Part shown: in pieces, positions 1-8,511 of the stretch
Position numbering within the stretch: position 1 is the stretch's first letter
Layout: every line of letters starts with the position of its first letter
Origin: Pelobacter propionicus DSM 2379
Lineage (GTDB): Bacteria; Desulfobacterota; Desulfuromonadia; Geobacterales; Pseudopelobacteraceae
DNA: 64,000 bases
Direction of reading: 5' to 3'
Assembly (NCBI RefSeq): GCF_000015045.1
Contig: NC_008609.1
Coordinates: 2,737,501 to 2,801,500 of the forward strand
The notes under the pieces: generated by a model
Database searches by the model: none
Seen by the model: the letters and a program-made list of their open reading frames with translations, nothing else
What the model was told of the DNA's origin: nothing
Translations under genes and position numbers: made by a program

Positions 1-83
1 TAATCGAACTCGCAGGCCTGACCGATGACGATGGGGCCGGCGCCGATGATCAGGATCTTTTTAATGTCTGTACGTTTTGGCAT
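1..83 (-). CDS. carB: Carbamoyl-phosphate synthase large subunit, N-terminal fragment (gene runs off the left edge)
   Basis: Only the first 27 codons are inside the window; the gene continues past base 1. The visible protein starts [20 protein letters not shown] and continues GQACEFD, the conserved beginning of CarB, which forms the ATP-grasp synthetase half of carbamoyl-phosphate synthase. The enzyme makes carbamoyl phosphate for pyrimidines and arginine in the cytoplasm. It lies 25 bp after the small membrane protein gene and is the last visible gene of the pyr operon on this strand. Identification rests on the highly conserved N-terminus alone. Confidence 0.93.
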   Translation of the reverse strand, partial: MPKRTDIKKILIIGAGPIVIGQACEFD

Positions 84-108
84 GTATGTATAACTCCTTC
101 TCTAAAAA

Positions 109-435
109 TTACCTAAAAATGAAGAACACCGCTCCGGCCAGACAAAAGCCGGCCCAGAGGTAGTTCCAGTTGAGGCTGGTCCCCATGTACAGCACCGCAA
201 AGGGGACGAACACGGCCAGGGTAATGACTTCCTGCAGGATCTTCAGCTGCGCCAGACTGAACCTACCGTAGCCCATGCGGTTGGCCGGCACCTGGATCAG
301 GTACTCGAAGAAGGCGATGCCCCAGGAGACCGCAACGGCTATCAGCCAGTGCCGGGTGCGCAGGTTTTTTAGGTGGGCGTACCAGGCAAAGGTCATGAAC
401 ACGTTGGATATGATTAAAAGAACAACGGTACGCAT
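109..435 (-). CDS. DUF486 family small membrane protein (DMT-like)
   Basis: A 108-residue, strongly hydrophobic protein with about four predicted membrane segments. It matches my recollection of the DUF486 family: an N-terminal FMTFAWYAHL stretch, a central FFEYLIQVPANRMGY segment and a C-terminal hydrophobic end. Members resemble half-size drug/metabolite transporters, but no substrate is established. The ATG follows the radical SAM stop codon with no gap, so the two are probably co-translated. Its place between carA and carB is unusual; it probably rides on the pyr transcript rather than taking part in pyrimidine synthesis. Confidence 0.8.
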   Translation of the reverse strand: MRTVVLLIISNVFMTFAWYAHLKNLRTRHWLIAVAVSWGIAFFEYLIQVPANRMGYGRFSLAQLKILQEVITLAVFVPFAVLYMGTSLNWNYLWAGFCLAGAVFFIFR

Positions 436-1392
436 CTAATCCTGCACCCAGCCGTTCTCCAGGCCGCACGTTTCCAGCCACTCCACTGCCCGCTCATACT
501 CATCATCCGTGATCTTGCGGCAGATCCCGGGGGTCTCGGCGGCCAGGTGGGCGGGGAAGTACTGCCGCATGAGCGAGATGTGCGTCTCCCTGCCCAGGTT
601 CTCGGCGATCCAGGCCAGGGTTTCATCGCTTCCGGCCAGGTTGTCGGGCAGCACCAGGTGACGGATGATCATCCCGCCGGTCGCTACTCCCCGCTCATCC
701 AGCCGCAGGTGCCCAACCTGGCGCAGCATCTCGGCCACCGCCAGGCGGTTGCTGCGGCAATAGCCGGGGGCATTGGAGAGCCGCAAGGCTGTTTCGTCAT
801 CCGCATACTTCATGTCCGGCAGATAGACCGCCACCACCCCCTCCAGCAGGGCCAGGGCATCCGGTTTCTCGTAGCCGCTGCTGTTCCAGACCAGGGGCAA
901 CCGGAAACCGAGCACGATGGCCAGCCAGAGGGAAGCCAGAATCTGGGGCAGGTAGTGGCTGGGGGTGACGAAGTTGATGTTGTGCACCCCCTGGCGCTGC
1001 AAGCGCAGCATCCTCTCGGCCAAGGCGCGGGTGGTCAGCTCCTGACCGTTACCCAGCTGGCTGATGGGGAAGTTCTGGCAGAAGCGGCAACGTAAGGAAC
1101 AGCCGCTGAGGAAGATGGTACCCGACCCATGATCGCCGGAGATGGGCGGTTCCTCCCCGTTGTGCACGCTGGCCGCGGCGATCTTCGGCAGCAGCCCTGC
1201 GCCGCAGATTCCCCGTTCTCCCCCGATGCGGTCCACCCCGCAGTCGTGGGGGCAGAGGTCGCAGGAGCGGAGCCTCCTGTATGCCTCACGGACCCGCTCA
1301 AGCAGCTCACCGGAATGGAAGAGTTCCAGGTAGGACGGGGAACCGGGAACCGGGGAGCAGTTTGTCGGATCATGCGTTACGTCGGCCCTCAC
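436..1392 (-). CDS. Radical SAM protein, PflA-like (COG1313 type)
   Basis: A 318-residue protein of the uncharacterised radical SAM group related to pyruvate formate-lyase activating enzymes. An N-terminal cysteine-rich stretch (CDLCPHDCGVDR, then GICGAG) precedes the core cluster motif CSLRCRFCQN, a CxxxCxxC that would bind the SAM-cleaving [4Fe-4S] cluster. NFVTPSHYLPQI and LPDMKYAD fit the TIM-barrel core. The start is a GTG behind a GAGGAG ribosome site; there is no nearby ATG. It sits 17 bp after carA and abuts the DUF486 gene. Its substrate is unknown, and no partner enzyme is encoded next to it. Confidence 0.82.
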   Translation of the reverse strand: MRADVTHDPTNCSPVPGSPSYLELFHSGELLERVREAYRRLRSCDLCPHDCGVDRIGGERGICGAGLLPKIAAASVHNGEEPPISGDHGSGTIFLSGCSLRCRFCQNFPISQLGNGQELTTRALAERMLRLQRQGVHNINFVTPSHYLPQILASLWLAIVLGFRLPLVWNSSGYEKPDALALLEGVVAVYLPDMKYADDETALRLSNAPGYCRSNRLAVAEMLRQVGHLRLDERGVATGGMIIRHLVLPDNLAGSDETLAWIAENLGRETHISLMRQYFPAHLAAETPGICRKITDDEYERAVEWLETCGLENGWVQD

Positions 1393-1409
1393 TCTTCACT
1401 CCTCGCTCC

Positions 1410-2531
1410 TCACCGGTTTCGTTCCATCATCTCCACGAAGCGGCCGAACAGATAGTGGGAGTCGTGGGGGCCGGGAGAGGCCTCGGGGTGGTGCTGCACC
1501 GAGAAGATCGGAAGCGTGCAGTGGCTGATTCCCTCCACGGTCTGGTCGTTCAGGTTCTCGTGCCCCAGGCAGGCCGCATCCCCCAGGGAATCCAGGTCAA
1601 CGGCAAAGCCGTGGTTCTGGGAGGTGATCTCTACCTTGCGGGTGGCCATGTCCATGACCGGCAGGTTGGAGCCGTGGTTGCCGAAGGGGAGCTTCATGGT
1701 CTTGCCACCCAGGGCCAGCCCCAAGAGCTGATGCCCCAGGCAGATACCGAAGATCGGTTTCCTGCCGATCATCTTCCTGATCTCCTCCTGCACCGCCACC
1801 AACGGTTCCGGGTCACCGGGACCGTTGGAGAGGAAGACACCGTCCGGGTTCATGGCCAGCGCCTCTTCCGCCGGGAAGGAGGCTGGCACCACGGTCACGT
1901 CGCAGCCGGCGTCCACCAGGCAGCGGAGGATGTTGTACTTGATGCCGAAATCGTAGGCCACCACCTTGTACTTGAGCGTAACGGGATCCACCTGGGGATA
2001 GCCGTCCTTCAGGTCCCAGAGCCCCTCGGTCCAGTGATAGGGTTTGTCGCAGGAGACGCCCGTGGCCAGGTCCAGGCCGGCCATGCTGGGGATGGCCCGC
2101 GCCTTGGCCACCAGGCTCTCCCGGTCCAGGTCAATGGTGGAGATGATGCCGTTCTGGGCACCCTTGTCCCGCAGGTGGCGGGTGAGCGCCCGGGTGTCGA
2201 TCCCCTGGATGCCGATCACGCCGTTCTCCTTGAGGTAGGAGTCCAGGCTCATGCAGGCCCGCCAGTTGGAGTAGCACTCCTGGTACTCGCGGACGATGAA
2301 GCCGGAGAGGAACAGGCCGCGGCTCTCGATATCCTCGGCATTGATACCGGTGTTACCGATCTGGGTGTAGGTCATGGTGACCATCTGCCCCTTGTAGGAG
2401 GGGTCGGTCAACACCTCCTGGTAGCCGGTCATGGCGGTGTTGAACACCACCTCTCCGCGGGCCTCGCCTCCCGCTCCGAATGATTTCCCCTCAAAGATGC
2501 GCCCGTCGGCGAGCGCCAGTAATGCTTTCAT
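1410..2531 (-). CDS. carA: Carbamoyl-phosphate synthase small subunit (glutaminase)
   Basis: A 373-residue protein, normal length for CarA, which hydrolyses glutamine and channels ammonia to CarB. The N-terminal domain begins MKALLALADGRIFEGKSFGA. The class I glutamine amidotransferase domain shows SNGPGDP, the nucleophile elbow GICLGHQLLG (catalytic Cys) and HPEASPGPHD (catalytic His and Glu). An in-frame GTG lies 69 bases upstream, but the ATG at 2531 gives the conserved N-terminus. It follows pyrC in the pyr operon; carB comes only after two unrelated genes. Confidence 0.97.
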   Translation of the reverse strand: MKALLALADGRIFEGKSFGAGGEARGEVVFNTAMTGYQEVLTDPSYKGQMVTMTYTQIGNTGINAEDIESRGLFLSGFIVREYQECYSNWRACMSLDSYLKENGVIGIQGIDTRALTRHLRDKGAQNGIISTIDLDRESLVAKARAIPSMAGLDLATGVSCDKPYHWTEGLWDLKDGYPQVDPVTLKYKVVAYDFGIKYNILRCLVDAGCDVTVVPASFPAEEALAMNPDGVFLSNGPGDPEPLVAVQEEIRKMIGRKPIFGICLGHQLLGLALGGKTMKLPFGNHGSNLPVMDMATRKVEITSQNHGFAVDLDSLGDAACLGHENLNDQTVEGISHCTLPIFSVQHHPEASPGPHDSHYLFGRFVEMMERNR

Positions 2532-2669
2532 AATAGTGACTCCAAAGAAATTCTGTAAAATCCGAAAAACAGCAGACTCACACGAAGGCACGAAGCGCAC
2601 GAAGAAAACCGCTCTTCATCATCCTGCGTTCCCCTGCAATCTTCGCGTACTTCCCGTGAGCGTTATCTC

Positions 2670-3944
2670 TTACCGCCTGTACACCACCCTGCCGGCCACG
2701 ATGGTGGCAACGGCAGCCCCCTTCATCTCCTGTCCCATCCAGGGAGTATTCGTGGATTTGCTGGCCAGCTTGTCAGCCTCCACGACCCACGGGAGAGTCG
2801 GATCGATCAGGGTAATGTCGGCCACGGCGCCCTTTGCCAGCGTTCCCCGCTCCAGCCCCAGGATCAGGGAGGGGCAACAGGACATGCGCTCCACCAGCTG
2901 GCTCATGGTCAGCACCCCCTGCTCCACCAGCGCCAGCGACAAAGGAAGCGACGTTTCCAGGCCGATGATGCCGTTTGCGGCGACGTTGAACTCCACGTCC
3001 TTCTCGTCCAGGTGGTGCGGGGCGTGGTCGGTAGCGATGACGTCAATGGTGCCGTCGCTCAGTCCGGCCCTGATTGCCGCCACGTCGTCGGCCTCCCTGA
3101 GCGGCGGGTTCATCTTGGCGTTGGTGTTGTAGCCGCGCACCGCGTCGTCGGTCAGGGTGAAGTAGTGCGGCGCGGTCTCGCAGGTCACCCTCACCCCCCG
3201 CAGCTTGGCGTTGCGGATGATGCGCACCGCTCCGCTGGTGGAGACGTGGGCGATGTGGATGGGGGAATTGGTGTACTCGGCCAGCATGACGTCGCGGGCA
3301 ATGGCGATGTCCTCGGCTACCCGGGGAATCCCCTTCAGCCCCAACTCGGTGGAGGTGAAGCCCTCGTTCATCACCCCCTCCCCCACCAGCGACAGATCCT
3401 CGGCATGGGAGATGACCGGAATCTGCATGCCGCGGGCGTACTCCAGGGCACGACGCATCAGCTCTGCGTTGACCACCGGCCGGCCGTCATCGGACACGGC
3501 CACGCAGCCGGCCTCCTTGAGTTCGCCCATCTCGGCCAGCCGCTCCCCCTTGGATCCGGCGGTGAGGCAGCCGACGGGGAAGACGTTGCACAACCCGGCC
3601 TCCCTGCCCCTGGCGATGACGTAGCGGGCAAGAGCCTTGTTGTCGATCACCGGCTTGGTGTTGGGCATGCAGGCGATGGAGGTGAAACCACCGGCCACGG
3701 CCGCCCGGGAGCCGCTCTCGATGTCTTCCTTGTACTCCAGCCCCGGCTCGCGCAGATGCACGTGCATGTCCACCAGTCCGGGAACCACGCAGCATCCTGC
3801 CGCATCAACTATTTCTACACCGGCCGGAGCCGTGAGCCCCCTGCCCATCTCCCTCACCAGACCGTTTTCCACCAGCAGGTCCAGCTCTTCGTCCAGCCCC
3901 TGGGAGGGGTCGATCACCCGGCCGTTTTGTATCAGAAGGTTCAT
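2670..3944 (-). CDS. pyrC: Dihydroorotase
   Basis: A 424-residue class I dihydroorotase, which closes carbamoyl aspartate to dihydroorotate in the third step of pyrimidine synthesis. The amidohydrolase zinc-binding motif [10 protein letters not shown] is at about residue 59, [11 protein letters not shown] binds substrate, and IATDHAPHH carries the catalytic Asp near residue 305. The length and the AGKGAVADI-like end fit the bacterial single-domain enzyme. It lies between pyrB and carA. In some bacteria pyrB is followed by an inactive pyrC paralogue; here the metal ligands are intact, so the protein should be active. Confidence 0.96.
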   Translation of the reverse strand: MNLLIQNGRVIDPSQGLDEELDLLVENGLVREMGRGLTAPAGVEIVDAAGCCVVPGLVDMHVHLREPGLEYKEDIESGSRAAVAGGFTSIACMPNTKPVIDNKALARYVIARGREAGLCNVFPVGCLTAGSKGERLAEMGELKEAGCVAVSDDGRPVVNAELMRRALEYARGMQIPVISHAEDLSLVGEGVMNEGFTSTELGLKGIPRVAEDIAIARDVMLAEYTNSPIHIAHVSTSGAVRIIRNAKLRGVRVTCETAPHYFTLTDDAVRGYNTNAKMNPPLREADDVAAIRAGLSDGTIDVIATDHAPHHLDEKDVEFNVAANGIIGLETSLPLSLALVEQGVLTMSQLVERMSCCPSLILGLERGTLAKGAVADITLIDPTLPWVVEADKLASKSTNTPWMGQEMKGAAVATIVAGRVVYRR

Positions 3945-3963
3945 GTCATCACCTCATTATATT

Positions 3964-4029
3964 GGTTCCAGGTTCGAGGCTCGAGGCTCAAGGTTTAATC
4001 CACGCCCCCTGAACCTTGAACCACGAACC
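3964..4029 (-). repeat. Imperfect inverted repeat in the pyrC-pyrB gap
   Basis: The gap holds degenerate copies of GGTTCGAGGC and two exact inverted arms, TCAAGGTT (3988-3995) and AACCTTGA (4012-4019), with GGTTC and GAACC further out. It may be a dispersed extragenic repeat or a weak RNA hairpin in the operon transcript. There is no T-tract to make it a terminator. Confidence 0.4.
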
Positions 4030-4032
4030 GGT

Positions 4033-4965
4033 TTATTCCAGCTCCCCTTCGCAGACGTGGTAGAGCATGGACATCCTGACGGCCACGCCGTTCTCCACCT
4101 GTTTCAGGATCCAGGACTGGTCGCCATCCACCACGCTGCTGGCCATCTCCACCCCGCGGTTGATCGGGCCGGGGTGCATGACCATGGCATCCGGCTTGGC
4201 CAGCTTGAGGTTCTCCGGGTTGAGGCCAAAATAGCGCGCATACTCGCGGGCGTTGGGCATGAGGGTCTTGCCCTGGCGCTCCTGCTGGATGCGCAGCATC
4301 ATGACCACATCGGCATCCTGGATGGCCTCTCGCAGCGAGTCGCAGACGGTGACGTTGCCCAGGCGCTCCACGCCGGGGGGCATCATGGTCGGGGGACCGG
4401 CCAGGAAGACCTGGGAGCCCAGTTTGGTCAGCCCCTGGATGTTGGAGCGGGCCACCCGGCTGTGGCTGATGTCCCCCACGATGGCCACCTTCAGCCCGTC
4501 AAGGCGGCCGAAGCGGTCCTTCATGGTCAGCATGTCAAGGAGCCCCTGGGAGGGGTGCTCATGGACGCCGTCCCCAGCATTGACGATCGAGCAGGGGAGT
4601 TTTTTGGAGAGGAAGTAGTGCGACCCGGAAACAGAGTGGCGCATGACGATGATGTCCGGTTTCATGGCCAGCAGGTTCAGGGCAGTGTCTGCCAGGGTCT
4701 CCCCCTTGGTGGCGGAGCTGGTGGAGGGAGAGATGTTCACCGTATCCGCCGAGAGCCGCTTGGCGGCCAGTTCGAAGGAGGTACGCGTACGGGTCGAGGA
4801 CTCGTAGAACAGGTTGACGATGGTCTTGCCCCGCAGGGTGGGGACCTTCTTGATGTCGCGATTGTTGATCTCGCGCATGCTCTCCGCCGTGGACAGCAGC
4901 AGTTCGATCTCCTGTTTGGTCAGGTCCTGCAGCGCGATGATGTCCTTGTGTTTGAAGTTCGCCAT
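4033..4965 (-). CDS. pyrB: Aspartate carbamoyltransferase catalytic subunit
   Basis: A 310-residue catalytic chain of aspartate transcarbamoylase, which joins carbamoyl phosphate and aspartate. It has the carbamoyl-phosphate site [15 protein letters not shown], the PALM-type core and HPGPINRG near the C-terminus. The start at 4965 follows a GGGAGGG ribosome site; an in-frame GTG 36 bases upstream is less likely. No pyrI regulatory chain is present, as expected where PyrR controls the operon. pyrR ends 11 bp upstream. Confidence 0.97.
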   Translation of the reverse strand: MANFKHKDIIALQDLTKQEIELLLSTAESMREINNRDIKKVPTLRGKTIVNLFYESSTRTRTSFELAAKRLSADTVNISPSTSSATKGETLADTALNLLAMKPDIIVMRHSVSGSHYFLSKKLPCSIVNAGDGVHEHPSQGLLDMLTMKDRFGRLDGLKVAIVGDISHSRVARSNIQGLTKLGSQVFLAGPPTMMPPGVERLGNVTVCDSLREAIQDADVVMMLRIQQERQGKTLMPNAREYARYFGLNPENLKLAKPDAMVMHPGPINRGVEMASSVVDGDQSWILKQVENGVAVRMSMLYHVCEGELE

Positions 4966-4976
4966 GCCACCCTCCC

Positions 4977-5513
4977 CTATTTTTCCAACAGCACTTCGCA
5001 CGCATGGTTGGCGGCGTCGAAAATAACCTGAACGTTCTCTTTCATGCTGGTCGGCACGTTGCGCCCCACGTAGTCGGCCCGGATGGGGAGATCGCGGTGC
5101 CCCCGGTCGATCAGCACCGCCAGCTGGATGCAGCGGGGCCGGCCGTGGTCCATCAGGGCGTCCATGGCGGCGCGAATGGTGCGGCCGGTACAGAGCACGT
5201 CATCCACCAGCACGACCCGTTTGTTCTCCACGGAGAAGGGGATGTCGGTCCTGCCCACCGGCTGGCGGGACTGGCTGCTGCCCACATCGTCACGGTAGAG
5301 GGTGATGTCCACCGTCCCCACCGCCGGCTTTATCCCTTCGATATCCTCAAGGGTAGCGGCAAGTTCCGTTGCCAGGAAGGCCCCGCCGGAACGGATGCCG
5401 ATCAGGACGACGTCATCCAGCCCCTTGTTGCGCTCCAGAATCTCGTGGGAAATGCGGGTCAAGGCCCGTTTTATGCCGGAGTTGTCCAGAATCACGGTCT
5501 TTTCGTCTGCCAT
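4977..5513 (-). CDS. pyrR: Bifunctional pyr operon attenuator / uracil phosphoribosyltransferase
   Basis: A 178-residue PyrR. The family binds UMP/UTP, then binds nascent pyr leader RNA so that the terminator forms; it also has weak uracil phosphoribosyltransferase activity. The PRPP loop [21 protein letters not shown] sits near residue 100, and the N-terminal [11 protein letters not shown] segment is typical. The start at 5513 is preceded by GAGGTGAC. The gene heads the pyr operon directly behind a leader holding a PyrR-like RNA site and a terminator, so both halves of the switch are visible. Confidence 0.96.
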   Translation of the reverse strand: MADEKTVILDNSGIKRALTRISHEILERNKGLDDVVLIGIRSGGAFLATELAATLEDIEGIKPAVGTVDITLYRDDVGSSQSRQPVGRTDIPFSVENKRVVLVDDVLCTGRTIRAAMDALMDHGRPRCIQLAVLIDRGHRDLPIRADYVGRNVPTSMKENVQVIFDAANHACEVLLEK

Positions 5514-5533
5514 GTCGTCACCTCGCGTAGACA

Positions 5534-5572
5534 TAAAAAAAGAGCCTCACCGTGCACGCGCGGCAAGACTCT
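5534..5572 (-). terminator. Attenuator terminator in the pyr leader
   Basis: On the minus strand a 12-bp stem (AGAGTCTTGCCG / CGGTGAGGCTCT, with G-U pairs) closes an 8-base loop and is followed by eight T residues, ending about 20 bases before the pyrR start. Being inside the leader and downstream of a PyrR-binding-like loop, it should be the regulated terminator of the operon. Confidence 0.88.
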
Positions 5573-5616
5573 TCTGTCCTATGAATTATTCGGCTGGTCA
5601 TCGATTGGTACCCTTG

Positions 5617-5633
5617 CCAGCCTCTCGGACTGG
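5617..5633 (-). promoter_or_regulatory. PyrR-binding RNA loop (anti-antiterminator) in the pyr leader
   Basis: The minus strand reads CCAGTCCGAGAGGCTGG, a short stem (CCAG/CTGG) around the PyrR recognition core. The known consensus is close to ARUCCNGNGAGGYU; this copy is one base shorter between UCC and GAG. It lies about 45 bases before the terminator stem, the expected order. Confidence 0.82.
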
Positions 5634-5671
5634 ATTAAAAGGTTCAGAGCAGTGTGCGTTTGAGCTTTGGA

Positions 5672-5700
5672 AGACTATCACCCCATGCCGGCCAGGTCAA
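5672..5700 (-). promoter_or_regulatory. Candidate sigma-70 promoter of the pyr operon
   Basis: The minus strand has TTGACC, a 17-base spacer and TAGTCT, about 160 bases before pyrR and upstream of the PyrR site and attenuator. The -10 box is a moderate match. No other good pair was seen in this gap. Confidence 0.5.
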
Positions 5701-5849
5701 GGAAGTTTTGCCAGCGGCCGGAAAGATGCTGTCGTTCATCGTCGTCCCCTGCCCCGTGATTCGAGGCGGGTGCCAGGCCAGTCGCCACCCCTTATCAAAC
5801 AGCCTCATAAAGTGTCATGGCAAAGGACTCCGCTTACTGAAAAGTTCAC

Positions 5850-7760
5850 TTACGCCAGCCCCGCGGCAAGCTCCCTCCAGTACACGATGTCCAGACGCCT
5901 GCTGGCGCGGGTAACGCAGACATAGAGCAGATTCCGGTCCAGGGCGGACTTCCTGAAATTCCTGGAATTCGGGTCGTACAGGATCACGTTGGCGAATTCC
6001 ACTCCCTTCACCTGATGGGCGATGGTGACCAGGGCTCCCGGCTCGAAGGTCAACTCACCCTGTTGATGCAGCCCGGGTATACCGGCCAGGGCCTTGTGGA
6101 GCATCTTCTCGTCCGACTTTTTCTTGCAGATGACGGCGGTCAGGCTGTTCCTGTCCTCGGACGTCAGCTGTTCAACCAACCGGCGCAACAGCGCCAGTGC
6201 ACCCTCCTCATCCTCTGCCCTGTGGTACTCCAGGGCGCCGGAATGCCTGCCCACCTGCTCGCTGTCACGGTTGCTGATCCTAGCGGCCAGGGCCATGATC
6301 TCCGTGGGGCAGCGGTAGGAAACGGACAGGGTCTCGTTGCTCACCCCGACCTCCTTCAGGTTCGTGCGGAACAGATCGAAGTCGGCCGCATCCACCCAGG
6401 ACAAAATCTTCTGTCTGCTGTCGGCGCTGAGGGTTATGCTGCTATGCCTGTCCGTTGCCGCGAGGATCGCCTCCAGCTCCAGGAGCGAAAGGTCCTGCCC
6501 CTCATCCACAATGATATGGGCGTACCAGTCCAGGGCCTCACGGACCGGACCCTCATTTTCCCGCAGCTGACAGAGCCTGAGCAGCACGCTCAGGTCGGCA
6601 AACGACACTGCCTGGCTTCTGACCGAGTAGCGCAGGCGCAGGTCTGCCAGAAATTCTTCTCTCCCCGTTCCATCCACAAACAGGGCATCCAGGACGTACG
6701 GCTGGCCGTAAAACCGCCACAGATCCTGAAGCGGCTCCACCTCCTGCACCTCCCTGACATAGCGGGCCAGCAATGCGGACAGGCGTGACGATTTCTTCCG
6801 AGCCGTCAGGGCATCGCCCACAACCGGCTTGATGACCTTGCCGGTCAGGGCGGTGATGGCGCTCAGGGCCCAGGCGCTGAACGTGTCCACCCGCGTGGTG
6901 CCGAGCAGGTCGGCAGAGGTCTGCCGGACGTAGTTGCGGAGCACCTTGTTGAACATGAGGACGAGGCAGCGCTCAGGGGTGAACCGGTCCGGGTCGTTGA
7001 ACTGCAGGCACGACAGCCGGTGGAGGCTCACCACCGTCTTGCCGCTGCCGGCACCGCCAGTGATCAGGGTACAGCCGTCAGTGGCTTCCGCCGTAATCAT
7101 ATGGAACTGATCGGGAGAGATGAGCGAAACGATATCCACCATGCGGTGGTCCTGGTTGGCCAGCTTGGTGTCGGTGGTCGAGTGATACTGCTTTGGGTTT
7201 TTCACCCATCCGCCGCCGGCTAGCTCAAACACATCATCGCCGCACTCCATGCGCCGCAGCCGGCGTTTCGCGATCTCCACCGTGTCACGCCGGGTTATCA
7301 CCCCTTCCCGCTCTTTGCCCTGAATGGTTTCGCAGTACTCATCCCCCAGCTCATAGTCATAGAAAAAGCGGGAGATGGGGGCTTTTCGCCAGTCAACGAC
7401 CAAAGCCCGGTTGTCATGGGAGACAAAGCCCTGCTTGCCGATCCGATATTCTCGGGCTCCGAGCCTCCTGTCGCAGTCGTTGATCCCCACAATGCCGAAG
7501 TACGGGCTGTCCGTCATCTGGAAGGAGGCAAGATATTTGGCAGGATCAAACGCGTCGTTCTCGATCAGTTTTTCCGTCAGCGAGTTTTTTTCGCGCCAGC
7601 TGACGGAGTCCAGGCGTTCCTTCTTCAGTTCAGCCATGTAAGTTTCATGATTGGCGATCTTGGTCCTGTTCTGTCGGGCCGTCTCCTCGATGGAGCTGAG
7701 CAGTTCGGACAGGCGCTGCTGCTCCCGAAGGACTATGTCAAATGGAGGTTGTTCATTCAT
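5850..7760 (-). CDS. UvrD/Rep-superfamily helicase, HelD-like
   Basis: A 636-residue superfamily 1 helicase. The N-terminal 60 residues look like a coiled coil, followed by YFGIVGINDCD and ALVVDWRKAPISRFFYDY, which match the HelD group (B. subtilis RNA polymerase recycling factor, E. coli helicase IV) better than Rep or PcrA. Walker A is ITGGAGSGKTVVSLHRL near residue 235, Walker B is VDEGQDLS near residue 420, and the C-terminal motif VKGVEFANVILYDP is present. It is a single gene transcribed towards the pyr promoter. Whether it acts on DNA or clears RNA polymerase cannot be decided from sequence. Confidence 0.75.
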   Translation of the reverse strand: MNEQPPFDIVLREQQRLSELLSSIEETARQNRTKIANHETYMAELKKERLDSVSWREKNSLTEKLIENDAFDPAKYLASFQMTDSPYFGIVGINDCDRRLGAREYRIGKQGFVSHDNRALVVDWRKAPISRFFYDYELGDEYCETIQGKEREGVITRRDTVEIAKRRLRRMECGDDVFELAGGGWVKNPKQYHSTTDTKLANQDHRMVDIVSLISPDQFHMITAEATDGCTLITGGAGSGKTVVSLHRLSCLQFNDPDRFTPERCLVLMFNKVLRNYVRQTSADLLGTTRVDTFSAWALSAITALTGKVIKPVVGDALTARKKSSRLSALLARYVREVQEVEPLQDLWRFYGQPYVLDALFVDGTGREEFLADLRLRYSVRSQAVSFADLSVLLRLCQLRENEGPVREALDWYAHIIVDEGQDLSLLELEAILAATDRHSSITLSADSRQKILSWVDAADFDLFRTNLKEVGVSNETLSVSYRCPTEIMALAARISNRDSEQVGRHSGALEYHRAEDEEGALALLRRLVEQLTSEDRNSLTAVICKKKSDEKMLHKALAGIPGLHQQGELTFEPGALVTIAHQVKGVEFANVILYDPNSRNFRKSALDRNLLYVCVTRASRRLDIVYWRELAAGLA

Positions 7761-7859
7761 ATGCGGACCGAAACCAATCCTGTCGTGTAGTGAAAGAGGT
7801 ATCCAATGGCACGTCGATATCAGGAGGGGGAGCCGTAAAAGACCGGCTTTTAAGCAGTA

Positions 7860-8135
7860 TCAGTACACCGAATCGTGGTCGCCAACGTTCACCGGAATAA
7901 TTTCCTGGTCTTTCATCAGAAACTCCAGCGTGATGCGATAAGACAGGTTGATTGAAACCGAGTGCAAACCGGCAAGTCGTCCTGAAAGCGGATGCTGGCG
8001 CAATGAGGGATGGAGAGGGTTAGCCTCCAGAAGTTGCAGGGTTTTCAGATACTGTTTTTCAAGCTCCGGATGGCGTTTCAGAAAACGCAGGGCACGTTTT
8101 TCGTACTGCTCGGTAAATACCAAAGACCAACTCAT
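7860..8135 (-). CDS. RelE/YafQ-like toxin of a type II toxin-antitoxin pair
   Basis: A 91-residue basic protein with the ParE/RelE fold signature: FTEQYEKRALRFLKRHPELEKQYLKTLQLLEANPLHPSLRQHPLSGRL in pieces, then LSYRITLEF and a final VGDHDSVY. Family members cut mRNA at the ribosome or poison gyrase; the HPLSGRLAG and GDHDxVY pattern favours the RelE/YafQ mRNA endonuclease side. The ATG at 8135 overlaps the antitoxin stop by one base (TGATG), so translation should be coupled. Confidence 0.8.
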   Translation of the reverse strand: MSWSLVFTEQYEKRALRFLKRHPELEKQYLKTLQLLEANPLHPSLRQHPLSGRLAGLHSVSINLSYRITLEFLMKDQEIIPVNVGDHDSVY

Positions 8136-8389
8136 CAAGCGCCCTTGAGGCGGGCCAGGTGATCTTCGGCGCTCTCTTTGACAAAACGCCCTCCGGCAAG
8201 ATCGGCACGGGTCTGTGCAAGAGCGGCTTCCAGTTCACACTCGCGCAGATAATGATAATGGTCCATACTCATCACCACGAACCGCTCCTTGCCGCGAACT
8301 GAAATAACCGCTTCCGGCTGCGTGGCAAGCATGGCTTCAATTGCGGAAACCCCTTTAACTTTCAAATCGTTTGCAGATATATGCGGCAT
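8135..8389 (-). CDS. Phd/YefM-like antitoxin
   Basis: An 84-residue protein with an N-terminal Phd/YefM DNA-binding domain: MPHISANDLKVKGVSAIEAML, then AVISVRGKERFVVMSMDHYHYLRE, and an acidic-basic helical C-terminus that should wrap the toxin. The ATG at 8389 is preceded by GGGGG; an in-frame GTG at 8407 is less likely. It comes first in the pair, as usual, and probably represses its own promoter with the toxin as co-repressor. Confidence 0.82.
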   Translation of the reverse strand: MPHISANDLKVKGVSAIEAMLATQPEAVISVRGKERFVVMSMDHYHYLRECELEAALAQTRADLAGGRFVKESAEDHLARLKGA

Positions 8390-8403
8390 GACGAACCCCC
8401 ATG

Positions 8404-8449
8404 ACACTCTTCATAACACACTTAACCACACCATTAAGAGTGTTGTCAA
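8404..8449 (-). promoter_or_regulatory. Promoter and palindromic operator of the toxin-antitoxin pair
   Basis: On the minus strand TTGACA (8444-8449) is followed after 17-18 bases by GTTAAG/TTAAGT. Inverted arms ACACTCTT (8404-8411) and AAGAGTGT (8436-8443) bracket the -10 region, a layout suited to autorepression. Confidence 0.55.
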
Positions 8450-8511
8450 CGATGTTGTTTGGTTATGCATGGGGAATTGGATCGGTTTCAATAACCGGCC
8501 TGAAACCCGGA

